Below, piece after piece: positions 1 through 9,076 of a DNA stretch of 54,001 bases. The notes beneath the pieces are model-generated. The model searched no databases, was not told the DNA's origin, and saw only the letters and a list, made by a program, of their open reading frames with translations. The stretch lies in NCBI RefSeq assembly GCF_937863485.1, contig NZ_CALMFY010000197.1, positions 1 to 54,001 of the forward strand, read 5' to 3'. Position numbers and translations under genes: made by a program. Positions within the stretch are counted from its first letter, which is position 1. Each line of letters begins with the position of its first letter. Source of the stretch: an uncultured Nostoc sp. Lineage in GTDB: Bacteria > Cyanobacteriota > Cyanobacteriia > Cyanobacteriales > Nostocaceae.

Positions 1-230
1 CTCCTGGGGGAAACCCCCAGACGCTCTCTACGAGACGCTACGCGTAGCTTGCTTCTCCGTAGGAGTACGCAGGCTCGCTACCGCTGCGCTATGCGCGGCA
101 TCGTCTCCCTTTGGGAGAAGACCGGACTGCCGACGCTCCTACGTCGCTCTAAGCGTTCGCGTAGCGTCTCGTAGAGAAGCCATGCCGCAGGCTTTACGCT
201 GCGCTAACACCAGACGGCTGGCTCCCCTAC
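1..230. repeat. Cluster of dispersed Nostoc-type palindromic repeats
   Basis: Begins with a perfect hairpin (CTGGGGG AAA CCCCCAG at 4-20). This is followed by overlapping copies of the families built on CGTAGCGTCTCGTAGAGAAG and GCCTGCGGC/GCTACGC. Similar pieces recur near 6170-6245, 38277-38460, 40560-40625 and 42605-42657. No gene is seen between 1 and 410; the remainder (231-410) is AT-rich upstream sequence of the next gene. Confidence 0.7.
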
Positions 231-410
231 ATATACTTAGATTTTTTCACGCAATCAAATCAAATTGCTATATTTGTAAATCTTATAGTAGCGAATCGCC
301 AAGTACTAACTTTAGTAGATTATCTCCACAAGCTTGAACTCTAACTAAACACTGGAATGCTTCACCACTAGCCGTGTGACACAATTAGAAGAATAATATA
401 AGGAACTGCT

Positions 411-749
411 ATGACACAAAGGCTAGATCGGATTGAGGTAATCCTAGAACGGACAGCACAGAGCGCTGAAGCGAATACGATAGCTATAGAAGCGAACGCA
501 CCAGCTATAGATGGTAATAGAGTAGCCATAGAAGCGAATAGAGTTGCGATCGCCCAACTACCCTCAACCGTAAATTCCTTGGTGCAGGTAGTTGAAATCC
601 ATCAGCTCAACCATCAAGCAACTCAACATAACTTTGAAGGAATTGTCACCGAACTCAGAGAAATCAGATCGGAAATTAGAGGGTTGAGAACTAAAAGTCA
701 ACCCATTCTAGAACATTTGTTCGGCAGACAGGAGGACGGGGAGTCATGA
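411..749 (+). CDS. Small coiled-coil protein with degenerate AIEANRV repeats
   Basis: Product of 112 residues, function not recognised. The first half is a low-complexity run of short imperfect repeats (AIEANAPAID, AIEANRVAIA). The second half (from about residue 55) looks helical and heptad-like (TVNSLVQVVEIHQLN, IVTELREIRSEIRGL), so it probably forms a coiled coil. It has no signal peptide or membrane segment. The stop overlaps the start of the next gene by 4 bases (ATGA), so the two are very likely co-translated. Proteins of this repeat-plus-coil type are common in Nostocales; that is family recollection, not proof of function. The start ATG at 411 follows AAGGAACTGCT, a reasonable ribosome-binding site. 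Confidence 0.7.
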   Translation: MTQRLDRIEVILERTAQSAEANTIAIEANAPAIDGNRVAIEANRVAIAQLPSTVNSLVQVVEIHQLNHQATQHNFEGIVTELREIRSEIRGLRTKSQPILEHLFGRQEDGES

Positions 750-1606
750 GCGATCGCCATACCACCACTGCTGCAAGTCTTAATGTCTACATCCAAGGTC
801 AAGGATTCCCCATTTTGGGCTTACACGGTCATCCTGGTTCTGGTCGTAGTCTATCTGTCTTTACCAATCATTTATCAAAACGCTACAAAACTTTTGCCCC
901 TGATTTACGTGGATACGGCAAAAGTCGCTGCAATAGCAATTTTGATATGAATGACCATTTGACCGATTTAGAAGCGCTGCTAGACCGCTTTGAGATTGAA
1001 AAATGCCTAGTATTGGGATGGTCACTTGGGGGCATTCTAGCAATGGAACTGGCATTACATTTGCCAGAGCGCATTACAGGGCTGATTTTGGTGGCGACAG
1101 CCGCAAAACCTCGTGGCAGTCATCCTCCTATCACTTGGCAAGATAATTTATATACTGGCGTTGCTGGCCTCATAAACTATATAAAACCGAGTTGGCAATG
1201 GAATATTGAAACTTTTGGCAAGCGATCGCTTTTCCGCTACCTAATCCAACAACATACATCTACCACTTACAACTATATCGCCACCGATGCAGTACCAGCT
1301 TATTTGCAAACCTCTCCTGCTGCTACTCGCGCCCTCTATAGTGCAATTCAATCAGGATACAACCGACTTCTAGATTTGCAACAAATACAATGTCCTAGTT
1401 TAGTACTTGCTGGTGACCAAGACCGCCACATCACATCTGATTCCAGCTTAGAAACTGCTCAACACCTCCAAAATTCTCAGTGGCAGTGCTATGCCAACAC
1501 CGCCCATCTTTTCCCGTGGGAAGTTCCCCAGCAGGTGCTGAATGACATTGACCGTTGGCTCGAAGTTCATCCGCAGGTAATTGGTATTGATACTGCCCAT
1601 GTCTAA
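746..1606 (+). CDS. Alpha/beta hydrolase
   Basis: Product of 286 residues with the full alpha/beta-hydrolase signature. The oxyanion region is LGLHGHPGSGRS (about residues 24-35). The nucleophile elbow is GWSLGG (Ser near 93). The acidic residue lies in AGDQDRH and the catalytic His in NTAHLFPWE near the C-terminus. It has no signal peptide, so it is cytoplasmic. The substrate cannot be told; the fold covers esterases, haloperoxidases and ring-cleavage hydrolases. It overlaps the upstream coiled-coil gene by 4 bases, implying an operon. The gene looks complete and intact. Confidence 0.9.
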   Translation: MSDRHTTTAASLNVYIQGQGFPILGLHGHPGSGRSLSVFTNHLSKRYKTFAPDLRGYGKSRCNSNFDMNDHLTDLEALLDRFEIEKCLVLGWSLGGILAMELALHLPERITGLILVATAAKPRGSHPPITWQDNLYTGVAGLINYIKPSWQWNIETFGKRSLFRYLIQQHTSTTYNYIATDAVPAYLQTSPAATRALYSAIQSGYNRLLDLQQIQCPSLVLAGDQDRHITSDSSLETAQHLQNSQWQCYANTAHLFPWEVPQQVLNDIDRWLEVHPQVIGIDTAHV

Positions 1607-1727
1607 AGTAGGGGGGATTCTTGAACAATTAATATAGACTTTCAAACGTGTGTACCAACCGCCCCGTCAATAGTCAAAAGTCCAAGGGTTTTTGACTATT
1701 GAACAAATAATTCGTAATTAGAACTCG

Positions 1728-1780
1728 AAATTACAAATTACGAATTACGAATTACGAATTACGAATTACAAACTACGAAT
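1728..1780. repeat. Heptameric short tandem repeat (unit CGAATTA)
   Basis: Four exact CGAATTA units followed by a variant CAAACTA and a further CGAATT, preceded by looser copies (AAATTACAAATTA). Short tandem heptamers of this kind (STRR) are characteristic of heterocystous cyanobacteria. They lie here between two convergent genes. Copy number is expected to vary between strains. Confidence 0.8.
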
Positions 1781-1797
1781 TGTGTTCATTCTCTGGC

Positions 1798-2106
1798 CTA
1801 ACTTAAAATTTGACCGCCAAAGGTAGGCTGTACTTTGCGGTCAATCTTTTCCCCCAAGTCGTCAGCGATTGTTAAAGTATTAGGTTTGCAGCGCTTGACA
1901 TTCACAGCAATTCCCTGCGCTCCTTCTACTTCCAAATCTTCTATATATCCAGTACTTGACAATTTTGCTTCAGAAGAACTCAGAAATGGGCCGAAGTAGT
2001 ACGTGCAGCGGGGATTCTGCGTCACAATCTCTACCCACCAAGCCAAGCCGAGGTAGTCGAATGTGTTAATCAACACTTCCTTGAGGTTATGCCAAATGGT
2101 TTTCAT
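1798..2106 (-). CDS. DUF1816 domain protein
   Basis: Product of 102 residues. The conserved block LGLAWWVEIVTQNPRCTYYF followed by GPF and a GYIEDLEVEGAQGI segment is what I recognise as DUF1816, a small domain almost confined to cyanobacteria and sometimes found with CpcD-like linker domains. Its biochemical role is unknown. It has no signal or membrane segment. The ATG at 2104-2106 is the natural start. It is a single gene, convergent with the hydrolase upstream in the window and separated from it by the heptamer repeats. Confidence 0.8.
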   Translation of the reverse strand: MKTIWHNLKEVLINTFDYLGLAWWVEIVTQNPRCTYYFGPFLSSSEAKLSSTGYIEDLEVEGAQGIAVNVKRCKPNTLTIADDLGEKIDRKVQPTFGGQILS

Positions 2107-2194
2107 GATTTTCGCCGATTTATAAACGTGCTACAAGATGTTAAACGATATGCTACTTTATTATCTTTTACATTTCTTTATACTCTAGTTACTG

Positions 2195-3271
2195 TTATTT
2201 TTTCAAAGAAAATTTTTGTAATTTATCTAAGTGCAGCGTATTTAGCGATCGCTGCCGATAAATTTCATAAAGCGCCATACCCGCTGCTACGGAAGCATTG
2301 AGGCTGGGAGTCTTACCCTGTAGAGGAATCGATACTAAAAAATCACAGGAGCGTTGAGTTAACATACTCAGACCTTCGCCTTCTGAGCCGATTACCAAAA
2401 CGATTGGGCCAGTGAAATTGACTGTATGCACGGGTTCGCTCCCACTTGCAGCAGTGCCGTAAATCCAAAAGCCAGCTTCTTTTAATTCTTCTAAGGCGCG
2501 GCTGAGGTTGACAACTCTAGCTACAGCAAAATTTTCTAAAGCACCTGCTGCCACTTTCATGACAGTGGAAGTGATCCCAGATGCCCTTCTCTGGGGAATC
2601 ACTAATCCTTGAGCGCCTATTGCTTCGGCGGTGCGAATAATTGCTCCCAAGTTGTGGGGATCAGTAATTCCATCAGCCACGACAATTACAGGATCGGTTA
2701 CAGCTTTTGTCTGTTCAATTAGATCCGGCAATTCGATGTAGGCGTAGGGAGCAATTTGTGCCGCCACACCTTGATGATTAGCCCCATTGGTGAGATGGTC
2801 TAAGCGCTTGGGTTCAACTTCATCAATAACTGTGCCATTTTCCTTCGCTTGCAAGAGAAAATGGTGAAAGCTGGGATCGTAGCGTAGACGGGTAGTAATC
2901 CAGAGCCGATTGAGATTGCGCTGATTTTGCAATGCACTCAATACTGGATGACGACCGTAAATGAGATCGCTATCTTCTTCTGTCGATGTAGATACAGACG
3001 CCTGGGAAAAGTTGCTATTTCGTTGTCGGGAGTTGCCAGAAATGGGGTTGCTATCTATTTTCCTGGGATTGCGAGTAGGATTAGCGACAGAAATGGGGTC
3101 GCTATCTATTTTTCTGGGATTACGAGTAGGATCAGCAACAGAAATGGGGTTGCTATCTATTTTCCTGGGATTGCGAGTGGGATTAGTAACAACACGCTTA
3201 CCCTGAATTTTTACGGGTTGTCCACGATTTGGTTCGCTAGAAGTCTTGACTTTTCTTGGTTTATTCTGCAT
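2195..3271 (-). CDS. rlmB: 23S rRNA 2'-O-methyltransferase of the TrmH/RlmB (SpoU) family
   Basis: Product of 358 residues. The catalytic half (about 105-345) has the RlmB-type N-terminal substrate domain ([20 protein letters not shown]) followed by the SPOUT domain. SPOUT motifs are [18 protein letters not shown] (motif 1), [12 protein letters not shown] (motif 2) and [20 protein letters not shown] (motif 3). RlmB methylates G2251 of 23S rRNA in E. coli; exact target here is inferred. The N-terminal ~100 residues are an unconserved basic extension containing three 17-residue tandem repeats (listed separately). The gene lies just downstream of mini-RNase III on the same strand, a second rRNA-maturation enzyme. 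Confidence 0.93.
   Translation of the reverse strand: MQNKPRKVKTSSEPNRGQPVKIQGKRVVTNPTRNPRKIDSNPISVADPTRNPRKIDSDPISVANPTRNPRKIDSNPISGNSRQRNSNFSQASVSTSTEEDSDLIYGRHPVLSALQNQRNLNRLWITTRLRYDPSFHHFLLQAKENGTVIDEVEPKRLDHLTNGANHQGVAAQIAPYAYIELPDLIEQTKAVTDPVIVVADGITDPHNLGAIIRTAEAIGAQGLVIPQRRASGITSTVMKVAAGALENFAVARVVNLSRALEELKEAGFWIYGTAASGSEPVHTVNFTGPIVLVIGSEGEGLSMLTQRSCDFLVSIPLQGKTPSLNASVAAGMALYEIYRQRSLNTLHLDKLQKFSLKK
3032..3184 (-). repeat. Three 51-bp tandem repeats inside rlmB
   Basis: Encodes residues 30-80 of the methyltransferase as three copies of [17 protein letters not shown] with small changes (Asn/Asp swaps, the last copy ending GN). The DNA units are nearly identical, so the expansion is recent. 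The repeat is basic and unstructured-looking, which would suit RNA contact. Confidence 0.85.
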
Positions 3272-3363
3272 TTGAGTTATGGATATAGCGTATAGTTGAT
3301 CATCCCGATTACCTCAATTTCTTGAGCCGAATTTACTGCTGTGGCTACTGTGAAATTGAGTTT

Positions 3364-3843
3364 TCACTCTTTTTCTACATGAAGTATTTGCAACAGTTCG
3401 GTTAGACGCTGGTAATCGGTGAGATATAAGTAGCCGATTAAGGTTTCTAGACTAGTTGCCTGTTGATAAATTTCGGGATTAAGTCGCTTTGGGCGTCCTG
3501 TAGCGGCGTTTCTACCCCGTCGGACAATTTCTAATTCAGTGTCTCTTAGATAAGGAATCAGCGATCGCAAATGTAGCGCTTGTGTTTCCGCTCTTACCTG
3601 CTCCACTACCAGACTATGGTAAATTCCTGACCGCTGCAATGGCAGCAGATAGAACATTCTAACATATAACTCATAAATTGCATCCCCCAAATATGCTAAA
3701 GCAGTAGGAGAAATTTGTTGCACTTGTGAAAGGGAAATCTGTTGGAATGGCCCTGTGGTTGCCAAGAGTGCTTCAGTCCAAGATAAACTCTGTTTGGGAG
3801 TTTCATCTTGTCCATCTAATAGCTCTTCCTCCTGTGACTTCAC
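3364..3843 (-). CDS. mrnC: Mini-ribonuclease 3 (23S rRNA maturation)
   Basis: Product of about 159 residues from the GTG at 3843. A compact RNase III domain without a double-stranded-RNA-binding domain: ALAYLGDAIYELYVR carries the acidic metal-binding motif, then VRAETQALHL, RRGRNAATGRPKRLNPEIY and SLETLIGYLYL with the second acidic cluster. Mini-RNase III matures 23S rRNA in Bacillus and plants/cyanobacteria have homologues. The frame stays open to a TTG at 3891 with an ATG at 3882; I prefer the GTG because AAGGA precedes it, but spacing is long (11 nt), so the start is uncertain. Lies upstream of rlmB, same strand, about 90 bp apart. Confidence 0.85.
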   Translation of the reverse strand: MKSQEEELLDGQDETPKQSLSWTEALLATTGPFQQISLSQVQQISPTALAYLGDAIYELYVRMFYLLPLQRSGIYHSLVVEQVRAETQALHLRSLIPYLRDTELEIVRRGRNAATGRPKRLNPEIYQQATSLETLIGYLYLTDYQRLTELLQILHVEKE

Positions 3844-3891
3844 AAATAAATCATTCCTTAACGGGCTACATTTGGCAGGCATTCTTCGCAA

Positions 3892-4416
3892 AGACTGATT
3901 TTTCTGAAGTATGCCATGATAGTATACTTAGTATAATCAATACTATCAAAATTACTTCCTAATTTCATCTTTTTGCTTGAGAGTTGGCATTTTAAATCAC
4001 CCTAATGTCAACGCCTATAAACCAAATTTCGCCTACTTCTTGTGGTCTATGCCTAAGATAGAGTAAAATTTGGACATCAAATTCACCCTTTTACTTGATC
4101 ACATTGCCAGGCTTACTTAGTAAGCGACAATTTCTAACTATACAGTATCAAGTCAAGTTTATATATAGACAAATTGCTGGCTTTGTATTTGCGAGAACTT
4201 TTTCAGACTTGATTGTTTATCCGAATATTCTAGCCAACGATTACATATCCAATGTCTGTGTGTCTATATCTTTAGTTATTACTCAACTTTAAACATAATA
4301 ACTTAACTGGCTTTGTGCCTCCCCCACAAGGAGAGAGGTTTTCTGCCAGAAGTTTTAAAAATTAAGCTATCCAATGTTGAATCTGGATAGCTGAATCGAT
4401 CTCTCGGTTCAAGCAA
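3892..4416. other. Intergenic stretch without recognisable gene
   Basis: AT-rich, about 520 bases between mini-RNase III and the STAS gene. A 65-codon open frame at 4095-4292 has no ribosome-binding site or recognisable protein features, so I do not call it. No tRNA, hairpin terminator or repeat family stands out. Confidence 0.5.
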
Positions 4417-4785
4417 TCAAGATTGCTTAACGTTTTCTAGAGCGTCTTCAACTGATTTTTGCAGGGAGAGAAACTTCTCTAGGCGAACAAGCTTGACCGT
4501 TTGAGTTACGCGGGCATTCGTGACAATTTGCAAAGTGCCTTCAGCAGTTTGAGCCTGCTTGGCTAGCTGCACCAGAGCACCCAAGCCAGAGCTATCAATA
4601 AAGTCGATTTGTGAGAGATCCAAAATAATGTGCTTAGGGCCCTCGTCAATCTTGCTGCCAAGTACTTTGCGAAATGTTGGTTCAGAAAAGGCATCTAACA
4701 AACCTGTGAGGCGGAATAGCTGGCAGTTATCCCGGACTTCACGAGTGCCCCTCAGGCTAACGGTTAGATTCAGTGGTTCAGCAAT
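4417..4785 (-). CDS. STAS-domain protein (anti-sigma factor antagonist type)
   Basis: Single STAS domain of about 122 residues. The hallmark is LDLSQIDFIDSSGLGALV, where the Ser pair is the usual phosphorylation site of SpoIIAA/RsbV-like antagonists. N-terminal strand residues AEPLNLTVSLRGTREVRDNC are encoded upstream of the first conventional start (TTG at 4701), so that start would cut the first strands off the fold. A strong GAGGAGGGA sits just before ATT at 4785, giving an ATT-initiated protein; a CTG at 4773 is the alternative. Role is inferred: partner switching controlling a sigma factor or a phosphatase-kinase module. No partner kinase is adjacent. Confidence 0.8.
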   Translation of the reverse strand: MAEPLNLTVSLRGTREVRDNCQLFRLTGLLDAFSEPTFRKVLGSKIDEGPKHIILDLSQIDFIDSSGLGALVQLAKQAQTAEGTLQIVTNARVTQTVKLVRLEKFLSLQKSVEDALENVKQS

Positions 4786-4961
4786 AATTCCCTCCTCATG
4801 AGTTAAAGTGAACGCTCAAGTATAGATGGTTTTTGAGCAAGTTGTCTACAATCTTCTGGGGCATTAGATACTGGATACTGGGGATTGGGCATTGAGGATT
4901 GGAGATTGGAAAATAGTATTTTTAATCTTATTCCCTAGTCCCCAGTTCCTACTTCCTATTT

Positions 4962-6128
4962 TTACCTCACCTCGGCTGCAACGGCTTGACGTGCTGTTCG
5001 CATTACTTGAACAAATTGCTCAAACAAGTAATCAGCATCGTGAGGGCCAGGACTGGCTTCTGGGTGATACTGTACGGAGAATACAGGCAGAGATTTGTGA
5101 CGTACCCCGGCAATGGTGCGATCATTTAAGTTCAGGTGGCTGATTTCCACAGATGCCGTAGGTAAAGAATCTGGATCAATAGCAAAACTGTGGTTTTGGC
5201 TGGTAATTTCTACCCGTTGTTGTAAGCCCGCAGGCTGATTTAAACCACGGTGACCAAATTTGAGTTTATAGGTTTCTGCCCCTAGTGCATGACCTAAAAT
5301 TTGGTGTCCCATACAAATCCCAAAGATGGGTTTTTGACTTAACAGGAGGGCTTTGGCAGTTGCAATCCCTTGAGTGACAGCAGCAGGGTCGCCAGGCCCA
5401 TTAGAAAGAAACACACCATCTGGATTGTAGTTGAGGATTTCTTCTGGTGGCGTATCAGCAGGCACAACAATCACCCGACAACCGTAACTTACTAAGCGAC
5501 GCAAGATATTGCGTTTTACGCCAAAGTCAAGGGCAACAACAGTAAAGGGTTCCCCAAGATTTTCCGCAGCCTCAGAGTTGAATTCCCAAGCTGGAATTGT
5601 GGGATCTGACCATTCATAAGCCGTTGGGGTGGTGACTTCACGAACCAGATTCAATCCCGCCATGTTGGGAACCGCCTGTACCTGCTCTAGCAATTCCCCC
5701 TCATCAAGAATGGCTGTGGAAATACCACCGTTCATCGCTCCAAACATCCGAATTTTGCGAGTGAGGGCGCGGGTATCGATGCCGTATATCCCTGGTACTT
5801 GGTTTTGTTTAAGGTAGTCAGGTAAAGATTGTGTTGATCGCCAGTTACTTGGTCGGTGACAAATATTACGCGCGATCGCACCCCGCACTTGGGGGCCATC
5901 TGATTCCTCATCTTCAGGATTGACGCCAGTATTCCCTAATTCAGGATAGGTAAAAATGACAATCTGACCGCAGTAACTAGGGTCGGTCAGTACTTCTTGG
6001 TAGCCAGTCATGCCAGTGTTGAACACTACTTCTCCGATCGCGGTTCCCGTAGCACCGAAAGACCAACCGCGATAGGTGGTTCCATCTGCCAGGACAAGTA
6101 AAGCTGGTATTGCGTCAGTCAGGGGCAT
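4962..6128 (-). CDS. carA: Carbamoyl-phosphate synthase small (glutaminase) subunit
   Basis: Product of 388 residues starting at [19 protein letters not shown] (ATG at 6126-6128); the frame extends upstream to 6248 but that part is encoded by dispersed repeat and is not conserved. The N-terminal CarA domain ([29 protein letters not shown]) is followed by a class I glutamine amidotransferase with nucleophile in [13 protein letters not shown], and the His/Glu pair in [13 protein letters not shown]. It supplies ammonia to the large subunit for arginine and pyrimidine synthesis; carB is not in the window. 388 residues is the normal family length. Confidence 0.96.
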   Translation of the reverse strand: MPLTDAIPALLVLADGTTYRGWSFGATGTAIGEVVFNTGMTGYQEVLTDPSYCGQIVIFTYPELGNTGVNPEDEESDGPQVRGAIARNICHRPSNWRSTQSLPDYLKQNQVPGIYGIDTRALTRKIRMFGAMNGGISTAILDEGELLEQVQAVPNMAGLNLVREVTTPTAYEWSDPTIPAWEFNSEAAENLGEPFTVVALDFGVKRNILRRLVSYGCRVIVVPADTPPEEILNYNPDGVFLSNGPGDPAAVTQGIATAKALLLSQKPIFGICMGHQILGHALGAETYKLKFGHRGLNQPAGLQQRVEITSQNHSFAIDPDSLPTASVEISHLNLNDRTIAGVRHKSLPVFSVQYHPEASPGPHDADYLFEQFVQVMRTARQAVAAEVR

Positions 6129-6159
6129 AGGCGATAGATTATGGATTGGGCATGGGGCA

Positions 6160-6255
6160 CTTGTACTGAGCGACTTGTGCCGAGCAAAGCCGAGGTAAGC
6201 CGTAAAGCCTGCGGCATAGCTGCTACGCTTAGAGCGCAGCCTCTCCAAGAGTTGT
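6160..6255. repeat. Dispersed palindromic repeats upstream of carA
   Basis: Contains GCCTGCGGCATAGC, CTACGCTTAGAGCGCAGC and CTCTCCAAGAG, families seen again at 46125-46145 and 13735-13755. It lies between divergent carA and the protease gene. Apart from this, 6129-6445 shows only AT-rich upstream sequence. Confidence 0.6.
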
Positions 6256-6445
6256 ATTGGGCATGGGATTAATCAATTGTTTCAATTGTTTCCCCTACTC
6301 TTTCATCCCTTATTCCCCAATACTGCGATTGTTAATTATCCCATGAGTTGGGCAATTGGGATTTTTTAGAATAGTTAATTAAAATTAAAAGGGAATTAAA
6401 GTAGCGGGAGTGGCTTTGGCAAAGCTTGGGCAGTTAAAATTAATT

Positions 6446-7495
6446 ATGCTTCAGTCCTTTTTATCCCGTGCAACCCTTATTTTTCTATCAAGCGCTCTAG
6501 CGGTTTTGTGTGTTGCCTGTAGTGAAGACAAACGGAACATTGCGACTGGTGGCAATGAGCAACCCGCGCCAATTGGGGATCTGCCATCAATACAGCCTGC
6601 CGTCGAACCAGCAACACCAACAGCTACCCCAGAAGCACAGCCGCTAGAGCCGTCTGAAAGTGAACCAAGTCTTTTTGAGATGGGGCTAGACAAAGCCGTT
6701 GGCGCTTGGAGTATCAGCCAATCTGCTCAATCCCCAGGTGATTGGACTTTGGTGGCGAATCAGTACCAGGATGCGATCGCGCTGATGCAAAGAGTGCGGC
6801 GACAAAGCCCAGAATTTGCGATCGCTCAAACCAAGATTACTGAATATCGACGCCAAATCAAATATGCCAAACGGCAAGCTAATCCTCGCCCTGTGCGCGT
6901 TGCCGAACCGAAGAGGATAATAGTTCTTGTTCCCCACACAGCAACCACACCAAAGTATACCTCACCTCTATCGCCTCTACAAGAAACTAAACCGTTACCA
7001 CCAGAGCCACGTTTGCCCTCATCAGTAGTACTGATTCCAGATGAAGCAGTATTTACAGCCCCGATTAAAAGGCGAATTGGTGGAACGCCAATTGTCGAAG
7101 TCACCTTCAATGGCCAGCGACAATTTGAGATGATTGTGGATACAGGAGCCAGTGGCACTGTGATCACCCAAGAGATGGCCGATGCTTTGGGTATAGTGCC
7201 AGTAGGGAGAGCTAAGGCAAACACCGCTAGTTCTAGAGCTGTAGAATTTCCTGTGGGCTATGTTAATTCGATGGCAGTTGGCGGGGTAATAGTGAATAAA
7301 GTAGCAGTAGCGATCGCAGGGGCAGAACTAGAAACTGGACTTCTAGGACATGACTTTTTTGGCAACTACGATGTTACCATCAAACGTAATGTTGTGGAAT
7401 TTCGCCCGCAATTGCGATCGCAAATCAATTCCCCAGAAACTCAACTAACTGCTCCAACTTTGTCCAAGCCGCGCCACTTTCTAGGATATCCTTAG
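6446..7495 (+). CDS. Retropepsin-like aspartic protease, probably lipid-anchored
   Basis: Product of 349 residues from ATG 6446 (a GTG at 6410 would add 12 residues). N-terminal hydrophobic segment ends in LAVLCVAC, a near-lipobox that would make it a lipoprotein. Next comes a Pro/Thr/Glu-rich linker and a tetratricopeptide-like helical stretch ([19 protein letters not shown]). Residues about 210-335 are the clan AA single-lobe protease: [10 protein letters not shown] holds the catalytic Asp, and [15 protein letters not shown] the second conserved block. Such proteins act as homodimers like retroviral proteases; substrate unknown. Its 3' end overlaps the convergent trpD by 71 bp. Confidence 0.85.
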   Translation: MLQSFLSRATLIFLSSALAVLCVACSEDKRNIATGGNEQPAPIGDLPSIQPAVEPATPTATPEAQPLEPSESEPSLFEMGLDKAVGAWSISQSAQSPGDWTLVANQYQDAIALMQRVRRQSPEFAIAQTKITEYRRQIKYAKRQANPRPVRVAEPKRIIVLVPHTATTPKYTSPLSPLQETKPLPPEPRLPSSVVLIPDEAVFTAPIKRRIGGTPIVEVTFNGQRQFEMIVDTGASGTVITQEMADALGIVPVGRAKANTASSRAVEFPVGYVNSMAVGGVIVNKVAVAIAGAELETGLLGHDFFGNYDVTIKRNVVEFRPQLRSQINSPETQLTAPTLSKPRHFLGYP

Positions 7496-8516
7496 CTACT
7501 TTAATCCCTTGGGCGTGATCCAGCAATGCGATCGCACCCGCTACTTGCAGCGCCAACGACGCATTTAAGGCAACTGCATCTTGTTGCGCCTGAGTTCCCT
7601 TACCTTGGAGTACCGCCTTGAGAATCACCGCATTCTCTTGGACATCCCCACCCCGAAGCATACCTATGGTAGCAGGCGTTAGATCCAAATTCAGTGGATT
7701 AATAGTAGTTACCTGCACTTCTCCACCTGATAACACCGCCAAGTCAGTTTCATCTCCTAACCCAGCCTCATCGAGTTTTTCTCGCCCGTGCAGCACAATT
7801 GCCTTTTCCTTGCCCAAATTCTGTAAAGCTTCAGCAACAGTTGCCAAAAGTTTGGGAGTAAATAACCCTACCACTTGCCCAGTTGGACACAAGGGATTTA
7901 CTAACGGGCCGAGCAAATTAAAAATTGTTCGCACTTTCAAAGTCCGCCGTAATGAGGCAACCGCCTTGAGGGCTGGATGCCAACCAGGGGCAAACAAGAA
8001 AGTGATCCCCACCTCTTGTAGTGCAGCTTGCACCTTGTCACTAGAGGCACTCAAGTTTACACCCAAAGCTTCCAAGACATCGGCACTCCCCGTGAGACTT
8101 GAAGCTGAACGATTGCCGTGTTTAGCGACTGGTATACCATAGGCAGCGGCGACAAATGCAACCGCTGTAGAAATATTAAAGGTTGATGAACCATCTCCAC
8201 CAGTGCCACAGGTATCTATTACAGTGCTGTTAGCGGATAGCTGTTGTTTAGCCCGTGGTAAGTGCTGAGTGCTGAGTGGGGAACATTGAGATTGTAATAC
8301 TTCAGCCATGCCGGTCAACTCGTCGGCAGAAATGCCTCTAAAGTTCAGCGCTGTTAAAATAGCCCCTGATAACTCTGGGGGAACCGCTTCACTAAGCCAT
8401 CCTTGCATCAATTCAGCAGATTGAGTCCGGGATAATGATTGGCCATCTATTAATTGTTGCAGCAGGATATACCAGCTAACAGAGGATTCTTGAGCAGGGA
8501 TTGGGGAAGTTGCCAT
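7425..8516 (-). CDS. trpD: Anthranilate phosphoribosyltransferase
   Basis: Product of 363 residues from [15 protein letters not shown] (ATG at 8514-8516); the frame reaches 8687 but upstream residues are not family-like. The second step of tryptophan synthesis, joining anthranilate and PRPP. Signature [17 protein letters not shown] (PRPP loop), [18 protein letters not shown], and [13 protein letters not shown]. Between the helix ending AEVLQSQ and [11 protein letters not shown] there is an unusual insert of about 17 residues encoded by a dispersed intergenic repeat (see 8223-8280). The last 71 bp overlap the convergent protease gene. The pathway neighbours trpC/trpB are not present, as usual in cyanobacteria. 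Confidence 0.95.
   Translation of the reverse strand: MATSPIPAQESSVSWYILLQQLIDGQSLSRTQSAELMQGWLSEAVPPELSGAILTALNFRGISADELTGMAEVLQSQCSPLSTQHLPRAKQQLSANSTVIDTCGTGGDGSSTFNISTAVAFVAAAYGIPVAKHGNRSASSLTGSADVLEALGVNLSASSDKVQAALQEVGITFLFAPGWHPALKAVASLRRTLKVRTIFNLLGPLVNPLCPTGQVVGLFTPKLLATVAEALQNLGKEKAIVLHGREKLDEAGLGDETDLAVLSGGEVQVTTINPLNLDLTPATIGMLRGGDVQENAVILKAVLQGKGTQAQQDAVALNASLALQVAGAIALLDHAQGIKVAKDILESGAAWTKLEQLVEFLGN
8223..8280. repeat. Dispersed repeat captured inside trpD
   Basis: AGTGCTGTTAGCGGATAGCT at 8223-8242 is identical to 48398-48417, which is non-coding sequence after amt; both continue with GTTTAGCC and GTGCTGAGT units. In trpD it is read in frame as the residues [19 protein letters not shown]. 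Confidence 0.8.
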
Positions 8517-8672
8517 AGCTAAGGTTTTTGTGGGTATGGGAGCTATCCTACCGAAAAATGAGAAAGTAGCAGTCAAGCTTGGAAAACTAAAATCCAACTG
8601 ATTGGCTTTGCGCCGGATCAGAACGGAGATCAGCCGAAGTATACCAACTGTACCTTTTGCTGTTCTTAGGAG

Positions 8673-8702
8673 TTGACATTTAAGCAATTACTTATGTATT
8701 AT
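8673..8702 (+). promoter_or_regulatory. Probable sigma-70 promoter of the ArsR/SRPBCC operon
   Basis: TTGACA at 8673-8678 and TATTAT at 8697-8702, 18 bp apart, 41 bp before the ArsR start. TTAAGCAATTACTTA, a looser version of the downstream operator, lies in the spacer. Confidence 0.6.
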
Positions 8703-8710
8703 TTAAATAG

Positions 8711-8726
8711 TTAAGCGTTTGCTTAA
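8711..8726. promoter_or_regulatory. Palindromic operator, probably for autoregulation by ArsR
   Basis: Perfect inverted repeat TTAAGC-GTTT-GCTTAA just after the predicted -10 box and 17 bp upstream of the ArsR-type gene. ArsR repressors commonly bind AT-rich dyads of this kind; binding is inferred. Confidence 0.6.
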
Positions 8727-8743
8727 ATATATGGTTAATTGGA

Positions 8744-9076
8744 ATGAGTAGACCTGCTGCCAGTGCCGATGTATTTGTGGCGATCGCAGATCCCACACGC
8801 AGGGCGCTACTGGATCTGTTACGTAGTGGTGAGCAACCAGTCAAAGAACTAGCCCAGCCATTTGCCATGAGCTTGCCAGCTATTTCTCAGCACTTACAGA
8901 TTCTTTGCGAAGCAGGCTTAGTACAAATGCGGAAAGCAGGGCGACAGCGCTTGTATCGGCTAAACCCGGAGCCATTGAAACAGATATCTGAATGGATTGC
9001 TCATTACGAGCAGTTTTGGCAAGAAAAACTCGATGCCCTTGGCAATTATTTGGAGGAAAATTCATGCCCCGATTGA
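8744..9076 (+). CDS. ArsR-family winged-helix regulator
   Basis: Product of 110 residues. DPTRRALLDLLRSGEQPVKEL is the first helices and PAISQHLQILCEAGLVQMRK the recognition helix of the ArsR fold; AGRQRLYRLNPEPL is the wing. No CxC-type metal-binding motif follows, so it is of the non-metal subgroup typically paired with an AHSA1/SRPBCC protein. It indeed overlaps such a gene by 13 bp. A dyad in its own promoter suggests autorepression. Confidence 0.92.
   Translation: MSRPAASADVFVAIADPTRRALLDLLRSGEQPVKELAQPFAMSLPAISQHLQILCEAGLVQMRKAGRQRLYRLNPEPLKQISEWIAHYEQFWQEKLDALGNYLEENSCPD

Noticed and set aside
1741..1780. CRISPR-like array
   Set aside because: Seven-base units without spacers: STRR repeat, not CRISPR.
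4095..4292. 65-codon frame in the gap before the STAS gene
   Set aside because: No ribosome-binding site, no family-like sequence.
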